A DNA stretch of 36,366 bases from Deltaproteobacteria bacterium. Lineage in GTDB: Bacteria; Myxococcota_A; UBA9160; JAFDDA01. How positions within the stretch are numbered: position 1 is the stretch's first letter; each line of letters opens with the position of its first letter. Positions 28,667-36,366 of this stretch are shown one piece after another. The position numbers were made by a program, and so were the translations under genes. The stretch is from assembly GCA_019311105.1 (NCBI GenBank), contig JAFDDA010000025.1, positions 1 to 36,366 of the forward strand. Reading direction: 5' to 3'. The notes below the pieces were generated by a model. That model made no database searches. It was not told the origin of the DNA and saw nothing but the letters and a program-made list of their open reading frames with translations.

Positions 28667-29464
28667 ATGACCGTAGATCTCGACCAGGAGTTCGGATCGG
28701 GCTGGAGCAAGTGGAACCCACAGGCCTGGATGGACTTCATCGTGGTGAAGATCATGATGGGCCGGGTGGGCGACGTGATCCCGAAGACCTACGTCCCGAT
28801 CCTGCGGCTCGTCTCGGACGACTCCGGCAAGGTCGACGACGCCTACGCCCAGGTGCTGGCCCTGCGCGAGCCGATCCATCTCCTCGACTCGCCCCGAGAC
28901 AAGTGGCGCAAGCTCTACGGCGCCTACATCCGCGAGCTCGAGTGGGTCTACGGGGAGCTGCGTCAGCACTTCCCGAAGCAGGAGTACCAGGACGTGGTCG
29001 TCGATATCATGGCCCGAACCATCAAGGACGCGATGGGTGCCATGATGCCGAGCCTCGAGAAATCCATGCGCACCGAGGCGGAGGCCAGCGGGCCCCACAC
29101 GCCGGGGCGAGAGCCCTCAGCCATCGCACGCGGAATGGCGCGACTCTCGGAGAAGGTGCTCGGCGGACCCATCGGGAAGTGGCTGCTGGAACACCTGAAC
29201 CCTGTGAACGGCATCGTCGGGCCCGTGGAGATGAAGGTCCTGCCGGACGGCAACCTCCAGATGTACATCCCGCGCTGTTACATGCACACCGCGCCCTCCG
29301 ACGGACAAACCCAGGACCAGGCGTGCCTCTGGGGCTGCAAGGGAGCCTGCGAAAAGGTATTCGGTCCCGATTCGGTGGCGCCCATGTACTTCGAGCCGCA
29401 CCTTCCCGACTTCTCGTGCACCCTCACCGTCGACCTCGGCCGGGAGGCCTCGGCGCAATCCTGA
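28667..29464 (+). CDS. Uncharacterised Cys/His-motif protein, copy 2
   Basis: A 265-residue paralogue of the 9303-10106 protein. Shared blocks are WNPQAWMDFIVVK (16-28), DSPRDKWRKLYG (74-85), ELRQHFPKQEYQDVVV (97-112), C204-x2-H207, C220-x3-C224-K-G-A, FEPHLP and C251. An extra Cys228 gives C220-x3-C224-x3-C228, where copy 1 has Phe. The segment 125-180 differs and is longer in this copy. The N-terminal half looks helical and the C-terminal half is a mixed domain with the Cys/His cluster. I know no family for it. ATG 28667 follows ggggggca. It lies between the DUF2141 gene and a DHRS1-like SDR, so copies 1 and 2 sit in different settings. Confidence 0.75.
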   Translation: MTVDLDQEFGSGWSKWNPQAWMDFIVVKIMMGRVGDVIPKTYVPILRLVSDDSGKVDDAYAQVLALREPIHLLDSPRDKWRKLYGAYIRELEWVYGELRQHFPKQEYQDVVVDIMARTIKDAMGAMMPSLEKSMRTEAEASGPHTPGREPSAIARGMARLSEKVLGGPIGKWLLEHLNPVNGIVGPVEMKVLPDGNLQMYIPRCYMHTAPSDGQTQDQACLWGCKGACEKVFGPDSVAPMYFEPHLPDFSCTLTVDLGREASAQS

Positions 29465-29519
29465 GGGCGGAACGGGCTCGACCCAGATCAGTCCACCTCC
29501 GGGTGGCCAAGGAGCAGCT

Positions 29520-30380
29520 GTGACGAACGAAGGCAAGAGCCTGAAGGGACAGGTCGCGGTCGTGACCGGCGCCAGTCGCGGGATCGGCAAGGGCATCGCC
29601 CTGGAGCTCGGCGCAGCCGGAGCCACGGTCTACGTGACGGCCCGCACGGTCGACGACAGCGGTGCCGACATCCCCGGCACCGTCGGCGCCACCGCCGAAG
29701 AGGTGACCCGACTCGGGGGCCAGGGCGTCCCGATCCAGTGCGATCATTCTCGCGACGAAGAAATCAAGGCTCTCTTCGAGCGCGTCGTGGAGGAGCAGGG
29801 TCGAATCGACATCCTCGTGAACAACGTCTTCACGCTCCCGTCCGAGCCGGTCTTCGAAGGGACGTTCTGGGAGCACTCGGCCGCGCTGTGGGACGACTTC
29901 ATGCACGTGGGCTGTCGCGCCCACTACATGGCCAGCCACGCCGTCGCGCCCACGATGGTCACGCAGAAGAGCGGGCTGATCGTCAACATCTCGTCCTTCG
30001 CCGGAGCCGCCTACATCTTCAGCGTGCCCTACGGGGTCGGGAAGGCCGCCGTCGACCGCATGGCCAAGGACATGGCCGTCGAGCTCGGGCCCCACGGCGT
30101 CACGTGCGTATCCCTCTGGCCCGGCGTCGTGCGGACGGAGTACCTGACGAAGTCCCACGAGGACGGCGAGGTGCCCTTCGACATCGCGAACGGTGAATCG
30201 CCGCGTTTCACCGGCCGCGCCGTCGTGGCGGTGGCCTCGGACCCGAAGCGCATGGAGAAGACCGGCCAGGTGCTGATCTGCTACGAGCTGGGCCACGAGT
30301 ACGGCTTCACCGACATCGACGGTCGGCAGCCTCCCGCACTCGGAGACCAGATGGGTCTCCAGCCGCCCGCCGAGGCCTAG
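29520..30380 (+). CDS. SDR family oxidoreductase (DHRS1-like)
   Basis: A 286-residue SDR with TGASRGIG at 16-23, NN at 101-102, NISS (156-159) and YGVGK at 171-175. The ALWDDFMHVGCRAHY segment and 'LWPGVVRTEYL' match the DHRS1 group, whose human member reduces steroids, prostanoids and xenobiotic carbonyls. NNVF replaces NNAG, as is common in that group. The GTG at 29520 follows aaggagcag. It is third in the operon beginning with the DUF2141 gene. A kinase-like protein follows 50 bp later. Confidence 0.92.
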   Translation: MTNEGKSLKGQVAVVTGASRGIGKGIALELGAAGATVYVTARTVDDSGADIPGTVGATAEEVTRLGGQGVPIQCDHSRDEEIKALFERVVEEQGRIDILVNNVFTLPSEPVFEGTFWEHSAALWDDFMHVGCRAHYMASHAVAPTMVTQKSGLIVNISSFAGAAYIFSVPYGVGKAAVDRMAKDMAVELGPHGVTCVSLWPGVVRTEYLTKSHEDGEVPFDIANGESPRFTGRAVVAVASDPKRMEKTGQVLICYELGHEYGFTDIDGRQPPALGDQMGLQPPAEA

Positions 30381-30430
30381 GCTCCGGGCTCGACCCGTCC
30401 ACAGAACCCGCAGAAGAAAGTGAAGCCCGC

Positions 30431-31633
30431 GTGCCGCCGTTGGACATCCCGACCCGCGTCGAAGACCTGACTCCCGATTGGCTCACCCACGCACTCCGGG
30501 AGGGAGGTTCCCTCGGCGACGCCCAGGTCGCCTCGGTGCGGCACGAGACCTTGAGCGATGGCAAGGGTTTCATCGGGCAGGTCTTCCGACTGCACCTCGA
30601 CTTCGACACGGCCGAGAGCGATGCGCCTCGCACCGTGATCGCAAAGCTCCCGACTCCGGTTCGCGAGAACCGCGCCCTGGGCGAGCTGCTCGGCGCCTAC
30701 GAACGCGAGATCCTCTTCTACCGCGAGCACGGCGAAGGCCTCCCGATCCGAATTCCCCGCGCGTTCTTTTCCCAGATGGACGAGAGCAGCAGCTCGAAGC
30801 GCGTGGACGAGGGCGCCGCCATGATGGATCGCCTCCCCATGTGGCTCATCCGGGGCGGCATGCGCCTGGTGACCTGGCTCTCCGCGCACCGGGGGCGCGA
30901 CTACGTGCTCTTGATCGAGGATCTGGCGCCGGATCTGCCCGGCGACCAGGTGGCAGGCTGCAGCCCGGCTCAGGCCCGCGACCTGGTCGAGTCGATCGCG
31001 AAGCTCCACGCGCGCTTCTGGCGGAGCGACTCCCTCGAGAACGCCTACTGGCTACGCCGTCTCGATCTGAACCCGCGCACGATGCACTGCGTGTTCCTGC
31101 AGAATCTGGCCGGCTTCCGTGCGCGCTTCGCCGGCCGCTCGCAGGGCCTGGACGAGAGCCTCACGTGGCTCGAGGGGAACGCCGTCGAGCTCATGAGGAG
31201 CCTCCACGCCTCCGCCCCCGAGACGCTCCTCCACTGCGACCTCCGTCTCGACAACGTGACGTTCCCGCGGACCGGAGGCGGCGTCGCGTTCTTCGACTGG
31301 CAGCTCTGTGGCCGGGGCCCGGGAGCCTACGACGTGGCGTACCTCTTGAGCGGCGCGCTGGCTGCCGACGCTCCGCCGGCGACGGCCGAGCAGCTGATCG
31401 AGGCCTACCACGACGCGCTGTGCGCCCAGGGCGTCGACGGCTACTCCCGGGAGGCGTGCCTCCGGGACTATCACCGGGGGCTCCTCTGCGCGCTCCACAA
31501 GGTGGCCAGCACCGGCACCGTCGAGTTGGGCGACGGGCGCGGCGCCGAGCTGATCGCGGTGTGGGCGGAGCGGAACGTCGCGCGACTGCGCGGCGTCGAC
31601 CTCGATGCGCTGCTCGACGCGCCCGGCCCCTAG
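30431..31633 (+). CDS. Phosphotransferase family protein (ecdysteroid kinase-like)
   Basis: A 400-residue protein of the kinase-like fold. The N-lobe contains 'GFIGQVFRLHLDF' and VIAKLPTP (Lys72). The catalytic loop HCDLRLDN is at 268-275, and FDWQLCGRGPGAYDVAYLL (288-306) holds the metal-binding Asp289. This order and the DWQ motif are those of the ecdysteroid-kinase-like (DUF1679/EcKL) group. Insect members phosphorylate steroid hormones and bacterial ones are uncharacterised. GTG 30431 lies 50 bp after the SDR, probably the last gene of the operon. Its TAG shares CTAG with the stop of the convergent HAD gene. Phosphorylation of a hydroxylated isoprenoid is inference. Confidence 0.88.
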   Translation: MPPLDIPTRVEDLTPDWLTHALREGGSLGDAQVASVRHETLSDGKGFIGQVFRLHLDFDTAESDAPRTVIAKLPTPVRENRALGELLGAYEREILFYREHGEGLPIRIPRAFFSQMDESSSSKRVDEGAAMMDRLPMWLIRGGMRLVTWLSAHRGRDYVLLIEDLAPDLPGDQVAGCSPAQARDLVESIAKLHARFWRSDSLENAYWLRRLDLNPRTMHCVFLQNLAGFRARFAGRSQGLDESLTWLEGNAVELMRSLHASAPETLLHCDLRLDNVTFPRTGGGVAFFDWQLCGRGPGAYDVAYLLSGALAADAPPATAEQLIEAYHDALCAQGVDGYSREACLRDYHRGLLCALHKVASTGTVELGDGRGAELIAVWAERNVARLRGVDLDALLDAPGP

Positions 31634-32295
31634 CCCGCGCTCGAGAGCACGAGCGAACGCAGCTCGACGAGGGCGAGCGCCGGATCCGGCTCGACCAGGA
31701 TGCCGCGCATGCCGAGCGCCTCGGCCGCCTCGACGTTGCCCGGAAGATCATCGAGGAAGATCGCCGAGCTCGCGTCGACCCCTCCCAGCCGCTCGAGCGC
31801 CAGGTGATAGATGGCCGGATCGGGCTTACGGACGCCCACCTCGCTCGAGTCCACGACGTCGTCGAACAGGTCCGCCAGCGGCAGAACGGCCCGCCATCGC
31901 TCGCGGATCTCGAGGGCGTTGTTCGTCAGGAGCCCCGTCTTCAGACCCGCACTCCGGATCGCGTGCACACAATCCACCACGGGGGACCGCGCCTGGGTCT
32001 GGGCCCCCATCGTGCGTGCGAGCAGCCGGAACGGGTCGACCTCCAGATCCTCGGCCTGACAGAGCGCGATGATCTCCTTCCGGGCATCGAGGATCGGGAG
32101 CTCGCCGCGCTCCACGCGGTGCCACGGGTGATCGGTGTCCTCGTCGAGCGGACCGAAGGTGAGCTCCATCAGCCGGCTCGCATCGAGGCCCAGCTCCAGG
32201 CTCGAGGCCGCGAAGGCGGGGAACGGCGAGTCGATGAAGACCCCGCCGAAGTCGAACAGCACGGCTTCGAAGGGGCGCGCAGCAGGGTCGTCCAT
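31630..32295 (-). CDS. HAD family hydrolase
   Basis: A 221-residue HAD-IA phosphatase-like protein. Motif I is FDFGGVF with nucleophile Asp15; the second acid of DxD is Gly, as in the DFGGV/DLGNV subgroup. Motif II is LLTNN (122-126), motif III Lys157 in RKPDP, and motif IV FLDDLPGN (180-187). The helical cap lies between residues 25 and 100. It may dephosphorylate a small phosphorylated metabolite, or resemble the N-terminal phosphatase of epoxide hydrolase and the ACAD10 HAD domain. It sits beside the EcKL-type kinase, so it could reverse that reaction (inference). ATG 32295 is the family start. Confidence 0.9.
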   Translation of the reverse strand: MDDPAARPFEAVLFDFGGVFIDSPFPAFAASSLELGLDASRLMELTFGPLDEDTDHPWHRVERGELPILDARKEIIALCQAEDLEVDPFRLLARTMGAQTQARSPVVDCVHAIRSAGLKTGLLTNNALEIRERWRAVLPLADLFDDVVDSSEVGVRKPDPAIYHLALERLGGVDASSAIFLDDLPGNVEAAEALGMRGILVEPDPALALVELRSLVLSSAG

Positions 32296-32326
32296 GTCGG
32301 CACCATATCGGAGAATGGCGGGGCGC

Positions 32327-32332
32327 TACAAT
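32327..32332 (+). promoter_or_regulatory. Candidate -10 (TACAAT) for the 32371 LLM gene
   Basis: TACAAT lies in ctacaatgcc, the same 10-mer as at 324-333. It is 39 bp upstream of the start and just outside the divergent HAD start. No clear -35 is seen. Confidence 0.35.
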
Positions 32333-32370
32333 GCCGCCCGATTCGTGACCTGTCCGAGCCGAGGAGAGAC

Positions 32371-33348
32371 ATGCCCACGACCCGACCCTTCCGATTCGGT
32401 GCCCAGTCGTTCAGTGCGACCTCTGCCGCGGAGTGGCGCGACAAGGCGAGGCGAGCGGAAGACCTCGGCTACTCGACCTTCCATCTGGCAGACCACTTCA
32501 TCGGCCCTGGCCCCGCGCAGGAACGCAGCCAACACCCGCCCCAGGAGCTGGCCGCCGTTCCGGCCATCGCCGTTGCGGCCGAGGCGACCACGCGGTTGCG
32601 CGTGGGCTGCCGCGTCTTCTGCATGGACTATCGCCACCCCGTGATGCTGGCGAAGGAGGCGGCGACGTTGGATCTCCTCTCCGAAGGCCGACTCGAGCTC
32701 GGTCTCGGCGCCGGCTGGCTCGCCGACGAGTACGCGGCCGCCGACATCCCCTTCGACCGCCCGGGCCTCCGCATCGATCGGCTCGCCGAAGGCGTCACCC
32801 TGCTGAAGGCGTTGATGGCCGGGGGCCAGGTCGACTTCCAGGGCGAGCACTTCCGGGTCGAAGGTTTCGAGGGCCGGCCCGCACCGGTGCAGCGCCCCCA
32901 CCCTCCCCTCATGATCGGCGGAGGCGGCCGCAAGGTGTTGAGCCTCGCTGCTCGCGAAGCCGACATCGTGAGCTTCAACTTCGACAACTCCTCGGGAGTC
33001 ATGGGAGCCGACGGCGTGATGAGCTCCACCGCCGAGCTCACCGCGGAGAAGGTGCGTTGGGTTCGCGAGGCCGCGGGCGCGCGCTTCGACGCACTCGAGC
33101 TGGAGATCGGCGCCTACTTCACCTTCGTGGGCGACCAGGGGGACGCGATGGCGACGGGCATGGGCGGGGCCTTCGGGCTCGACGCCGACGCCATGCGCGA
33201 GCACCCGCACGGGCTCTTCGGCAGCGTGGATTCCATCTGCGACGAGCTGGTTCGCCGGCGGGAGCAGTACGGCATCAGCTACGTCACGGTCATGGACATC
33301 GCGATGCAGGACTTCGCCCCGGTGGTTGCCCGTCTGGCGGGCCACTGA
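32371..33348 (+). CDS. LLM class F420-dependent oxidoreductase (TIGR03621-like)
   Basis: A 325-residue luciferase-like barrel with FRFGAQSFSATSAAEWRDKA, 'EDLGYSTFHLADHF', 'TRLRVGCRVFCMDYRHPVML', EAATLDLLSEGRLELGLGAG and 'HPPLMIGGGGRKVLSLAARE'. These are hallmarks of the F420-dependent MSMEG_2516-type subfamily as I recall it. The C-terminal part ends in VTVMDIAMQDFAPVVARL. The substrate is unknown. ATG 32371 follows gaggagaga. It is divergent from the HAD gene and convergent with the second molybdopterin oxidoreductase, with 67 bp between stops. Confidence 0.92.
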   Translation: MPTTRPFRFGAQSFSATSAAEWRDKARRAEDLGYSTFHLADHFIGPGPAQERSQHPPQELAAVPAIAVAAEATTRLRVGCRVFCMDYRHPVMLAKEAATLDLLSEGRLELGLGAGWLADEYAAADIPFDRPGLRIDRLAEGVTLLKALMAGGQVDFQGEHFRVEGFEGRPAPVQRPHPPLMIGGGGRKVLSLAAREADIVSFNFDNSSGVMGADGVMSSTAELTAEKVRWVREAAGARFDALELEIGAYFTFVGDQGDAMATGMGGAFGLDADAMREHPHGLFGSVDSICDELVRRREQYGISYVTVMDIAMQDFAPVVARLAGH

Positions 33349-33415
33349 CCCCGTCGGCTCAGAACTCGCGAGGCTTTGCGACTTCGCGACGCGGCCAGAG
33401 GAAATCGACCCGCAT

Positions 33416-35578
33416 CTATGCACCCTCGCTGCGCGTCACGTTCACCGGGACCGCGCTCTGCAAGGCCAGACCCGTGATGGGGTCGTAGCGGACGTCGTCG
33501 GGGATCAAGCGCTGGACGTTGGAGCCTTTCTCCCGGACGCCGCGGGCATCCGAGGGTGCACCCCAGCCGAATGCCAGTGCGATGGTCTCGGGCGCGAGGT
33601 CCGCGCTCGCCTCGACGATCCCTTCCACCTGGCCATACCCGCTGTCCACCACGACGAGATCGCCGTCGGCGAGTCCGAGGGAGCCCATCGCTTCAGGGTT
33701 CATCAGCACGGGATTGAAGGAGCGCTTCTTGCGCAGCGAGGGCAGGTTCTGCCCCTGCGTGCAGTACGACTCCTTGGTGCGGTAGGTGATCATGCGGAAG
33801 CGGAAGTCCTCGCCCGTTTCGTAGCCACCCCCTTCCACCAGGGGTTCCGCGCGAACGTCCCGCAGCTCCTCCAACACCTCCGGGTGCCCGGCCGCCATCT
33901 TGCGGTCCTCATGCCCGATCATGTTGGGGATCACGCCGCCCCAGGTGAGCGAGGGCTCGCCGAAGACGTGGCCGCCGGGATACTTCCTGACCTCGTCGAG
34001 GGGGACGCGGGAGTTCCCATGGAATGCATCGAGCAGTTCGTCCGCGGTCGGCTTGTGGGCCATGTCGATGCCAGGGAGATCGAGCTTCAGCGCGAGGCGC
34101 GTCGCCAACCCCCAGAAGACCTCCCACTCCTCGAGGGTGCCAGGCGGCGCCTCCACCAGGGGCGTGGCGTACTGGCTGAACGGGAACGGGTAGGAGTAGT
34201 CCATGAGCCGCGGGACGTCCGTCCGCTCGAAGGGGTGCTTCACCGCGAGGACGTAGTCGGCATAGTGCGCCGTCGCCGACATGAACAAATCGCTCACCAC
34301 CAGCAGATCGAGATCCTCGAGCGCCCGGATCGTGGACTTCTCGTCGGGGAAGACCAGGGCCGGGTTCCCACCGTTCACGATCAGGGCGCGAACCTGCCCC
34401 TCGCCAGGCGTCAGGATCTCGTCCGTCAGGGTGTTGGTCGGCATCTCCGTGTAGAAGCCGAGCAGGCTGAAGCTGCTGCGGATGCCGCGGATCCGCGACG
34501 TGGGCTCCCGGAAGTGCGGCAGCGGCGCCGGGCCGATGCCCTCGGGGATCTCGAAGTTCAGCACACCGCGGTTCCGGACCAGGCCACCGCGGCGATCGAA
34601 GCGTCCGCACAGGCCGTTCAGGGTCATGACGAGCTGGGTGTTCAGGTCCTGGTGCCGTGCCATGTGAAGCCCGGTCCCGCTGGACGCCCCGCCGGAACCG
34701 GCCGTAGCGAAGGTGCGCGCCGCCTCGGCGATCTTCTCCGCCGCCACGCCGCTGCGCCGGGCCACGTACTCGAGGTCGAAGTCGCGGACCGCTGCCTGGA
34801 GCGCCGGGACGCCGCTGACGAAGCTCGCGACGTACTCGCGATCTTCGAGCCCTTCGTCGAGGATCACCTTGATCATGCCCGCGAGCAGCGTGGCATCCTC
34901 TCCGGGCTTCACCTGGAGATGGATGTCCGCGAGGCGCGCCGCGTCGCTGCGTCGCGGATCGATCACGATCAACTTCATCCCGCGCTTCCGTGCATCCTTC
35001 AGCTGTCCCGACGGATTGGATTGCGGGATGGTCATGATCTGATGGGATGCCATCGGGTTCGTCCCGACGAACATCACCACCTCGGCGTGTGCGAGGTCGA
35101 TCAGACTGACGGGGACGGGGCTGCCGAAGAAGCGGTGGCCAGCGAGGAACAAGCTCGGCGAGTCGATGGTGAGCGACGTGTAATGACGCGGCGAGCCGAG
35201 CGCCTCGAGCCACTTCGCCACGAGCCACGGGCCGCCTGTGGAGGTCCGGTGGCCGCCACAGCCCGTGTACACCGCCACGGCTTCGGGGCCGTGACGATCG
35301 ATGATCTCGCGCAGCCGGCCGCCGATCTCGTCGAGGGCCTGCTCGGGATCGACTTCGACGTGGCCGTCGCCCACGCGCTTGCGAGGTGCAAGCAGGCGAT
35401 CCGGGTGATGGATCCGCTCGACCTCGGCCCTGCCCTTCTGGCACGTGTAGCCCCTCGAGACCGCATTCTCGCGGTCGCCCCGGACGGCCACGACGCGGTC
35501 CTTGGCGACGTCGACGTCGACCTCCACGCCGCAGTAGACGTGGCAGAAGCGGCAGAACGATTTTCGGGTCTCGATCAT
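33416..35578 (-). CDS. Stand-alone molybdopterin oxidoreductase, copy 2
   Basis: A 720-residue paralogue of the 20686-22860 enzyme. The cluster ligands are C9-x2-C12-x3-C16...C46 with Lys (CQKG). Shared blocks are KLIVIDPRRSDAA, 'KPGEDATLLAGM', LTPGEGQVRALIVNGGNPAL, 'PLDEVRKYPGG' and the C-terminal 'ALQSAVPVNV'. GSPRHYTSLTID places Asp139 at the metal-ligand position, as in copy 1, which is unlike Cys/Sec enzymes of the FdhF type. It has no signal peptide and no partner subunit gene. ATG 35578 follows gaggag and matches the family start (IETRKSFCRFC). It is encoded alone and divergently from a TetR regulator, which may control it. Confidence 0.9.
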   Translation of the reverse strand: MIETRKSFCRFCHVYCGVEVDVDVAKDRVVAVRGDRENAVSRGYTCQKGRAEVERIHHPDRLLAPRKRVGDGHVEVDPEQALDEIGGRLREIIDRHGPEAVAVYTGCGGHRTSTGGPWLVAKWLEALGSPRHYTSLTIDSPSLFLAGHRFFGSPVPVSLIDLAHAEVVMFVGTNPMASHQIMTIPQSNPSGQLKDARKRGMKLIVIDPRRSDAARLADIHLQVKPGEDATLLAGMIKVILDEGLEDREYVASFVSGVPALQAAVRDFDLEYVARRSGVAAEKIAEAARTFATAGSGGASSGTGLHMARHQDLNTQLVMTLNGLCGRFDRRGGLVRNRGVLNFEIPEGIGPAPLPHFREPTSRIRGIRSSFSLLGFYTEMPTNTLTDEILTPGEGQVRALIVNGGNPALVFPDEKSTIRALEDLDLLVVSDLFMSATAHYADYVLAVKHPFERTDVPRLMDYSYPFPFSQYATPLVEAPPGTLEEWEVFWGLATRLALKLDLPGIDMAHKPTADELLDAFHGNSRVPLDEVRKYPGGHVFGEPSLTWGGVIPNMIGHEDRKMAAGHPEVLEELRDVRAEPLVEGGGYETGEDFRFRMITYRTKESYCTQGQNLPSLRKKRSFNPVLMNPEAMGSLGLADGDLVVVDSGYGQVEGIVEASADLAPETIALAFGWGAPSDARGVREKGSNVQRLIPDDVRYDPITGLALQSAVPVNVTRSEGA

Positions 35579-35684
35579 GGGATCGAACTCCTCGGTGGGT
35601 CCGGAACGCGGCAATCTAACATGGCGGGAGGGCGGACTGGCAGGTCGTCAACGGCCGGGCGGGGATCGGATATGGTTCCACGCG

Positions 35685-36311
35685 ATGCGTCCCCCGAGCC
35701 CTCGAAGGCAACCGAAGCAAGATCGCTCCCGCGAGATCGTCGAAGCCATCCAGCAGGCGGGTCTCCAAATCCTCGAGCAGGAGGGGCCGGCCGCCCTCAC
35801 GACCAACCGCATCGCGGAGATCGCGGGGGTGAGCATCGGCTCGCTCTACCGCTACTACCCGAACAAGGAGGCCATCGTCGCCGCGGTCTACGAGGCTCGG
35901 ACCCAGCGCGACCTGGAGGTCTTCCAGAACGTCGAGCGCTGGTCGGGGGCCCTCGACCAGCTGCCCCTGCGCGCGTCGGTGCGCAGCATCGTAGAGACCG
36001 CGGCGGAGCGCGAGCGCCAGCTCCTGGAGCTCGATCGCGATTTCTATCGCGACCACAACCGCCAGTTCATCCTCGGCTTCCGCGTGGGGAAGCCCCTGGT
36101 GGACGGCATCCGGCGGATCCTCGAGGGCAAGCGCGATGAGCTTCGCGTGCAGAATCTGGATCACGCCTCGTTCCTGCTGGCCCGGGGCCTCGGGGGCATC
36201 CTCCGGACGACCCTCGACGAGCGCCCGGAGGCGCTCTCCGACCCGCTCTTCATCGATGAGCTGGTCGATCTCTTCCTTCAGTACCTGGTCGGAACCGCCC
36301 CCTCCGCCTGA
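35685..36311 (+). CDS. TetR family transcriptional regulator
   Basis: A 208-residue regulator. The N-terminal DNA-binding domain (about 12-62) contains the helix-turn-helix TTNRIAEIAGVSIGSLYRYY (39-58) followed by PNKEAI. The ligand domain is helical, with a Leu-rich C-terminus (FIDELVDLFLQYLVG). It opens with a basic Arg/Pro-rich segment (MRPPSPRRQPKQ). Divergence from the molybdopterin oxidoreductase across 106 bp suggests it represses that gene and itself. I found no good palindrome there. Ligands of TetR proteins in such clusters are often acyl-CoAs or the substrate. ATG 35685 has only a weak ribosome site. The 55 bases after the stop contain no gene. Confidence 0.9.
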   Translation: MRPPSPRRQPKQDRSREIVEAIQQAGLQILEQEGPAALTTNRIAEIAGVSIGSLYRYYPNKEAIVAAVYEARTQRDLEVFQNVERWSGALDQLPLRASVRSIVETAAERERQLLELDRDFYRDHNRQFILGFRVGKPLVDGIRRILEGKRDELRVQNLDHASFLLARGLGGILRTTLDERPEALSDPLFIDELVDLFLQYLVGTAPSA

Positions 36312-36366
36312 GACTCCCCGGCGAGAAGAGTTCCAGGGACTCCCCCGCGGGGGCCTCGAGAGGCCG

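Noticed and set aside
36329..36366. Terminator hairpin after the TetR gene
   Set aside because: GC-rich self-complementary pieces (cccccgcggggg, ggcctc...) are present, but the window ends before a full structure can be judged.

Overview
The window is a GC-rich, densely packed bacterial chromosome segment with no rRNA, tRNA, phage, IS element or CRISPR array that I could see. The gene content is catabolic and isoprenoid/steroid-flavoured. It holds a ketosteroid-isomerase homologue with its catalytic residues intact, a P450, a carotenoid-cleavage oxygenase, five SDRs, an acyl-CoA dehydrogenase pair, an enoyl-CoA hydratase, a double CaiB-type CoA transferase, two stand-alone molybdopterin oxidoreductases, luciferase-like (LLM, probably F420-dependent) oxidoreductases and a Ddn-like F420 protein. 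With the DUF2141 protein and the AttH/CrtC-like (DUF7064/7065-type) paralogues, this suggests an uncultured 'deltaproteobacterial' lineage (Myxococcota or a Binatota-like group) with an actinobacteria-like F420 and lipid repertoire. The taxonomic guess is low confidence.

Layout. 1-5219: the 3' end of an LLM gene, an AttH-like gene, then a minus-strand operon (epimerase -> DUF6285-like -> phosphotransferase -> NTF2-like) joined by stop/start overlaps, and an LLM pseudogene disrupted by a 19-bp duplication. 5220-9105: two AttH-like paralogues, the second leading a tight operon with a Ddn-like protein, a carboxymuconolactone-decarboxylase-like protein and an SDR that lacks its catalytic Tyr. 9109-12538: minus-strand P450 and SDR, then an uncharacterised Cys/His protein coupled to a 64-aa coiled-coil protein. 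12715-16686: KSI (divergent from the P450), carotenoid oxygenase and SRPBCC (minus), an LLM 3' fragment and a fourth AttH-like gene. 16701-22860: SDR, FMN split-barrel protein, a striking tandem-hairpin terminator, double CaiB protein and molybdopterin oxidoreductase. 22956-28104: enoyl-CoA hydratase, coupled acyl-CoA dehydrogenase pair, SnoaL-like protein, LLM and a repeat-bearing intergenic region. 28105-36366: secreted DUF2141 protein, second Cys/His protein, DHRS1-like SDR, kinase-like phosphotransferase, HAD hydrolase, LLM, second molybdopterin oxidoreductase and a divergent TetR regulator.

How the genes may work together (inference). The P450, KSI and SDRs could oxidise and isomerise a sterol or polycyclic isoprenoid. 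The CoA transferase, acyl-CoA dehydrogenase pair and hydratase could degrade an acyl side chain or opened ring. The carotenoid oxygenase, AttH-like proteins and F420 enzymes could act on related hydrophobic isoprenoids. The two least understood pieces are the four-member AttH-like set and the Cys/His protein pair with its small coiled-coil partner. Several intergenic stretches carry short (11-28 bp) direct duplications, and one of them disrupts a gene.
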